Assembly (NCBI GenBank): GCA_031555615.1
Contig: JAVBUF010000007.1
Span: 20,354-84,353 of the forward strand
Source of the DNA: UBA935 sp031555615
GTDB taxonomy: Bacteria; Bacillota; Clostridia; Lachnospirales; Lachnospiraceae
Direction: 5' to 3'
Length of the DNA: 64,000 nt
This document shows positions 60,258 through 64,000 of the stretch, piece by piece. Below the pieces are notes generated by a model. That model saw only the letters and a program-made list of their open reading frames with translations, did no database searches and was not told the origin of the DNA. Within the stretch, counting starts at the first letter, position 1. Each line of letters opens with the position of its first letter. Position numbers and translations under genes: made by a program.

Positions 60258-61899
60258 AAGAATATTGTTTGGAGTACTGATAACGGTTTGTATTACCTTT
60301 TGGGGCGAAAACGTGTATGCCGAGGATGACAAGGTGCTTCCGGAAGGTGAAATTCTAATCATGTATTCTGACGGTGCGGATGAGGACACAATAGATGCAG
60401 TGCGTTCGATGGCGGAAATTTTGACCTATCAGAGCTTTAAGGTAGTATATGCCCCTGCCTCCCAATGCCATGGTCAGCTGGAGCGTTTTCATAATATTAT
60501 CTGCTATAAGATTGAGCGATATCCCCAGGGAATTATGGCGGAACTTTATGGAATGGAAACCAGAGGACAGGAAATTCTGGATAATTTGCCGGAAAATGAA
60601 GTGAATCTGAATGGTGTCCAGCTGATGTTTGTGGGAAACGAGTTTTTAAGACAGTATTTACAGGCCACTATGCGGGCGGGATGGTATATCGATAATCTAA
60701 AAACAGTAGGCAAGCTTACTTATCATTTTAATACCTATACAGCGAAAGAGGTATTGGCAAGGGAAGAGGATTTTCTGTTTATCAGGGGAAATCTGGATTA
60801 TGTTTCCGGTAAAATAGAAATAGAAGGGGACCGGCCGGAAGGATATTTTTGTGCAACAAAAGGGGTTCTTACCCATATTCCGGTGAGTGACATGGATATT
60901 AATCTGATTCGTGCCGCCTTTACCAGAGAAGTTGCATTATGGAAATGGCCTTATAATGGGGAACCGCATATTTATGCGCAGTATATGGTTTTGGATCAGG
61001 TTTACCCATTCCAGGACCCGGATAAGCTGCTGCAGGTTATTAATGAGCTGATCAAGAAAGAAGAACCCTTTGTAATATCGGTAATGCCGATCTATATCAA
61101 CAGTGAATATCCGGCCATGCAGCATTTTTGTGAGGTGCTGCGGTATGCCCAGGATCATGGCGGCACCATTGTGATTCACAGTCCCATCAATCAGATGAGC
61201 AACATGGATGTTGACCTGATGAATGAATATCTGTCAATTGCCATCAGAAACTATATTGAACAGGGGGTATATCCCATGGGGATTCAGGTTCCCCGCAACT
61301 GGATATTTAACCAGGATACCATTGAGATCATGGCCCGATTCCGGACCGTGTTGGTGGACCGGGAGGACGATCCCAATATTGCTGCCAGTTTAACAAATAA
61401 TACCAATAGCGTATACAAGGATGGCCATCAGTGGATTGCCCCGGCGGTTTCATTAGATGCCCATGGGGTCAGTTATACCCGAGTGAATTCAACAGCTATA
61501 TATATAGATATTACAGAAGATTTTGAGCAGATCAGGGATAAGATCGATGCCTGCCGAACCTCCTACGTGCCGCTGAAAAGTTTATGGGATATTGAGCATA
61601 GCTGGTGGACCGACGAGGATATCCTGACCTATAAGAATCATATTATTTTGGTGAATAATAAAAGAGTGGAACGGGAATTTGTCCCCACCGAATATGCGGA
61701 GAAGTATGCATACAACCGCAATATGCTGCAGCGGTTTTCCAAGGATCTGGCGGCTGAAAATCAAAAATTACTGGTAGCGGTTATGGTGGTTTCCTCTATT
61801 TTTATTACTTTTATATTAATTGCCAGAAGAAATAACCGCAGACGTTTTTTATTTAAAGATTCAGAAGATGATTTCCCGGAAGATTATCCGGATGATTAA
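60247..61899 (+). CDS. YdaL-like DUF2334 protein
   Basis: The protein (550 residues) has a signal peptide or anchor (ILFGVLITVCITFWG, then ENVYAEDD), a long outside domain and a C-terminal membrane helix (LLVAVMVVSSIFITFILIA) with a basic tail. The domain has the polysaccharide deacetylase-like arrangement of DUF2334 proteins (FVISVMPIYINSEYPAMQHF, GGTIVIHSPINQMSN, PMGIQVPRNWIF). YdaL homologues act in EPS operons, perhaps on the polymer. ATG 60247 is preferred over GTG 60235. Confidence 0.8.
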   Translation: MTFKRILFGVLITVCITFWGENVYAEDDKVLPEGEILIMYSDGADEDTIDAVRSMAEILTYQSFKVVYAPASQCHGQLERFHNIICYKIERYPQGIMAELYGMETRGQEILDNLPENEVNLNGVQLMFVGNEFLRQYLQATMRAGWYIDNLKTVGKLTYHFNTYTAKEVLAREEDFLFIRGNLDYVSGKIEIEGDRPEGYFCATKGVLTHIPVSDMDINLIRAAFTREVALWKWPYNGEPHIYAQYMVLDQVYPFQDPDKLLQVINELIKKEEPFVISVMPIYINSEYPAMQHFCEVLRYAQDHGGTIVIHSPINQMSNMDVDLMNEYLSIAIRNYIEQGVYPMGIQVPRNWIFNQDTIEIMARFRTVLVDREDDPNIAASLTNNTNSVYKDGHQWIAPAVSLDAHGVSYTRVNSTAIYIDITEDFEQIRDKIDACRTSYVPLKSLWDIEHSWWTDEDILTYKNHIILVNNKRVEREFVPTEYAEKYAYNRNMLQRFSKDLAAENQKLLVAVMVVSSIFITFILIARRNNRRRFLFKDSEDDFPEDYPDD

Positions 61900-61924
61900 T
61901 AACACTTAATAAGGAGGTGGGGGG

Positions 61925-63214
61925 ATGTCATTAGCGGATTGCCTGTCATTATTTGCAATCATCGCCATATGGTCACTCATGTTTTTAAACATATTTTTAT
62001 CCATTGGCGGCTTTATATATATGATAAAATTGAATAAAACGGATGGGCATATGCCTTTGGCGGAATATCCCATGGTCAGCGTGCTGGTTCCGGCTCACAA
62101 TGAAAGCATTGTCATTCGGAAAACAGTGATGGCTTTGCTGAACTTTAAATATCCCCGTGATAAATATGAAATTATTGTCATTAACGATAATTCCAGTGAT
62201 GATTCGGCAGCAGTTTTAAAAGGCATACAGGAAAAACATCCGGACCGCAAGCTGATTGTCATCAATACCGATAATATCCTGGGCGGCAAGGGTAAGTCCA
62301 ATGCGCTGAACATCGCTTTGCCGGCAGCAACCGGTTCGGTGATCGCCATATATGATGCGGATAATACACCGGCCCCTAATGCTCTTGCCATATTAGTGGA
62401 AAATCTGATGTCAGATGATAAACTGGGTGCCGTAATCGGAAAATTCCGGACAAGGAACCGAAATGCATCTTTGCTGACCCGTTTTGTCAATATTGAAACA
62501 TTGGCTTACCAGTGTATGAATCAGGCGGGAAGGTTTTTCTTCTTCAAACTTTGTACCATCCCGGGAACTAATTTTGTCATCCGCCGGAGTATCATCAACC
62601 AAATGGGAGGATGGGATACGAAAGCTTTATCGGAGGATACGGAAATCAGTTTTCGGATTTACCGGATGGGATATTATATCAAGTTCATGCCCCTGGCCGT
62701 TACCTGGGAGCAGGAGCCCCAGAAATTGAAACAATGGTTCAAACAGCGAACCCGCTGGGCCAAGGGGAATATATATGTGTTAATAAAGAATTTTAAGTAT
62801 GTTTTTGATAAAACCGCAGGTCCCATGCGGATGGATGTTCTGTATTATGCTCTGGTATATGTCTTGATGCTGACCTCCCTGATCTGTTCGGATGCTATTT
62901 TCGTACTGGGTATTTTGGGATTGTGTCATGTAACTTTGGGTGGCTTCTCAACGTTACTGTGGGGAATGGCGATTATGCTGTTCGTATTGAATGTTTTGAT
63001 AACCTTATCAGTGGAAAAAAATGAGTTTAATTTTGAAAGTGCCATGCTGATCCTGCTGATGCTGTTTTCCTATTCCAAACTATGGGTAGCGGTAGTGGTC
63101 AATGCAGTGATTTTAAGTGTTCAGGATAAAGTGTTTAACAAAGAAGTAGTCTGGGATAAGACCGAACGGTTTGAAGAGGACCAGGGGAAAAAGAAGAACA
63201 GAAAAAGAAAATAG
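61925..63214 (+). CDS. family 2 glycosyltransferase, cellulose-synthase-like (YdaM-like)
   Basis: This processive glycosyltransferase candidate (429 residues) has an N-terminal membrane helix and a GT2 domain with VSVLVPAHNE, VINDNSSDDS, IYDADNTPAPNAL (DxD), TKALSEDTEISFRIYRMGYY (catalytic ED) and the QRTRWAKGN motif (Q-x2-RW), followed by three or four membrane helices. Q-x2-RW and ED indicate synthesis of a polymer rather than a single transfer. AAGGAGG precedes the ATG. It probably works with the GGDEF receptor and BcsB-like protein. Confidence 0.93.
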   Translation: MSLADCLSLFAIIAIWSLMFLNIFLSIGGFIYMIKLNKTDGHMPLAEYPMVSVLVPAHNESIVIRKTVMALLNFKYPRDKYEIIVINDNSSDDSAAVLKGIQEKHPDRKLIVINTDNILGGKGKSNALNIALPAATGSVIAIYDADNTPAPNALAILVENLMSDDKLGAVIGKFRTRNRNASLLTRFVNIETLAYQCMNQAGRFFFFKLCTIPGTNFVIRRSIINQMGGWDTKALSEDTEISFRIYRMGYYIKFMPLAVTWEQEPQKLKQWFKQRTRWAKGNIYVLIKNFKYVFDKTAGPMRMDVLYYALVYVLMLTSLICSDAIFVLGILGLCHVTLGGFSTLLWGMAIMLFVLNVLITLSVEKNEFNFESAMLILLMLFSYSKLWVAVVVNAVILSVQDKVFNKEVVWDKTERFEEDQGKKKNRKRK

Positions 63215-63234
63215 AGTTTGAAGAAGGAGAGATT

Positions 63235-64000
63235 ATGAAAATGGTGATGAAAGAGAGAACAGTAATATTCGCGCTGGTAATGCTGTTTATTTTCAGCATA
63301 TTACCAAAATCAGAGGTCAGTGCAGCCAGGGATGACTTGGCTGGGCAAAACTTGAATGAAGATTCGGAAATTGAAGAGCAGGAACAGGCGGAATTCAGTG
63401 AAGAGGATTTAGAGGATGCCAGCCGGGAAAGTATGATCGAGGATATTCTATCCCGGAACCCGGAAGATGCCGGTGAAGCAATCCGGGTAAAGCCGGAGGT
63501 ACCCGCCACCACCTATACCAGGGATATTTCATTTGCCCAGACCATCATGAAAGGTATTTTTTCCAGTACGGAGTTATTTTTCTATGTTCCGGAATATTGG
63601 GATGCAGAATATGTTTATGCGGAGATTCAATATGAAGTCAGTCAGCTGATTCAGAGCAAAGCGTCTTCCATGACTTTTGCGGTAAACAATGTGACCATAT
63701 CTTCCTGCCGGCTGGCTCATGAAGAGGGAAATAAGCAGATTGCCTATGTACAAATCCCCATGGAGCTGGTGAAAGAGGGATATAATTCCTTTACAATCTC
63801 CTCCTATGCAAGACTTTATGATGAAGAGGGCTGTATCGATGATTTTACCAATGCCAATTGGCTGAGTATTGATGATACCTCCTATGTGAGATGCGGTTAT
63901 GAAGTGAAACAGCAAACAGATAAGATTTCTTACTACCCCTATCCTTTTATGTCCACCATAGAAGAAACGGGAAAAGGCCTCTTTATTGTGGTTTCCGATC
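63235..64000 (+). CDS. BcsB-like exopolysaccharide protein (YdaN-like), 3' end outside window
   Basis: The first 255 codons are present and open to the window end. They encode a signal peptide (VIFALVMLFIFSILPKSEVS), an acidic linker, then a BcsB-type domain (SFAQTIMKGIFSSTELFFYV; NKQIAYVQIPMELVKEGYNS; DDFTNANWLSIDDTSYV). BcsB proteins guide the nascent glycan outside the membrane. AAGGAGAG precedes ATG 63235, 21 bases after the GT2 gene. Confidence 0.88.
   Translation, partial: MKMVMKERTVIFALVMLFIFSILPKSEVSAARDDLAGQNLNEDSEIEEQEQAEFSEEDLEDASRESMIEDILSRNPEDAGEAIRVKPEVPATTYTRDISFAQTIMKGIFSSTELFFYVPEYWDAEYVYAEIQYEVSQLIQSKASSMTFAVNNVTISSCRLAHEEGNKQIAYVQIPMELVKEGYNSFTISSYARLYDEEGCIDDFTNANWLSIDDTSYVRCGYEVKQQTDKISYYPYPFMSTIEETGKGLFIVVSD

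Overview
The window looks like a piece of a Firmicutes chromosome, most likely from a motile member of the Lachnospiraceae (clostridial cluster XIVa). The evidence is the moderately AT-rich sequence, the Gram-positive fla/che gene order (flgE-flbD-motAB-fliL-fliM-fliY-cheY-fliOPQR-flhB-flhA-flhF-flhG-pilZ-cheB-cheA-cheW-cheC-cheD-fliA) and the rpsB-tsf pair directly after it. The assignment rests on protein and gene-order recognition only; no database search was run.

Region 1 (1-24934) is one long motility and chemotaxis operon on the plus strand. It encodes the hook, stator, switch, type III export gate, GTPases for flagellar placement (FlhF/FlhG), a c-di-GMP-binding PilZ protein, the chemotaxis core (CheA, CheW, CheB, CheC, CheD, CheY), the flagellar sigma factor and four less characterised clade-specific proteins. 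Genes overlap or sit a few bases apart. Odd points are a CheB without a receiver domain, an internally duplicated FlgE middle domain, and tandem peptide repeats in FliY and the DUF6115 protein.

Region 2 (24956-26930) is the translation pair rpsB-tsf, driven by a promoter embedded in the upstream terminator.

Region 3 (26838-29727) is a very AT-rich insertion between two exact 33-bp copies of the tsf 3' end. It carries a single-ORF reverse transcriptase resembling defence-associated RTs (best guess UG2/DRT2). Ahead of it lies a structured, promoter-preceded noncoding leader whose opposite strand holds a stop-free frame of about 84 codons. A frameshifted PIN toxin with a small partner follows. 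This is the strongest candidate for an unusual system in the window.

Region 4 (29745-40410) is rearranged accessory DNA. It holds a dead IS200-type element, an HD-domain protein, two promoter-surface-protein cassettes that are near-copies of each other and flank a sensor kinase/response regulator pair, a frameshifted and truncated DUF2325 gene, a truncated RDD gene, segmental-duplication remnants and a perfect 36-bp palindrome.

Region 5 (40409-57590) is ordinary chromosomal content: a DUF4317 protein, a lipoprotein, an ATPase behind a terminator/alternative-hairpin leader, an ECF sigma factor with a membrane anti-sigma-like partner, an L,D-transpeptidase, a GH74-GH31 pair probably for xyloglucan oligosaccharides, cardiolipin synthase, a small His-rich protein, an AraC regulator and a toroid-fold protein.

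Region 6 (57650-64000) is an exopolysaccharide operon opened by a c-di-GMP-I (GEMM) riboswitch overlapping a terminator. It encodes a polytopic membrane protein, a degenerate GGDEF receptor with an intact I-site, a YdaL-like protein, a cellulose-synthase-like GT2 and a BcsB-like protein cut by the window end. The c-di-GMP links in this window (PilZ in the flagellar operon, riboswitch plus GGDEF receptor here) suggest one signal coordinates motility and matrix production.
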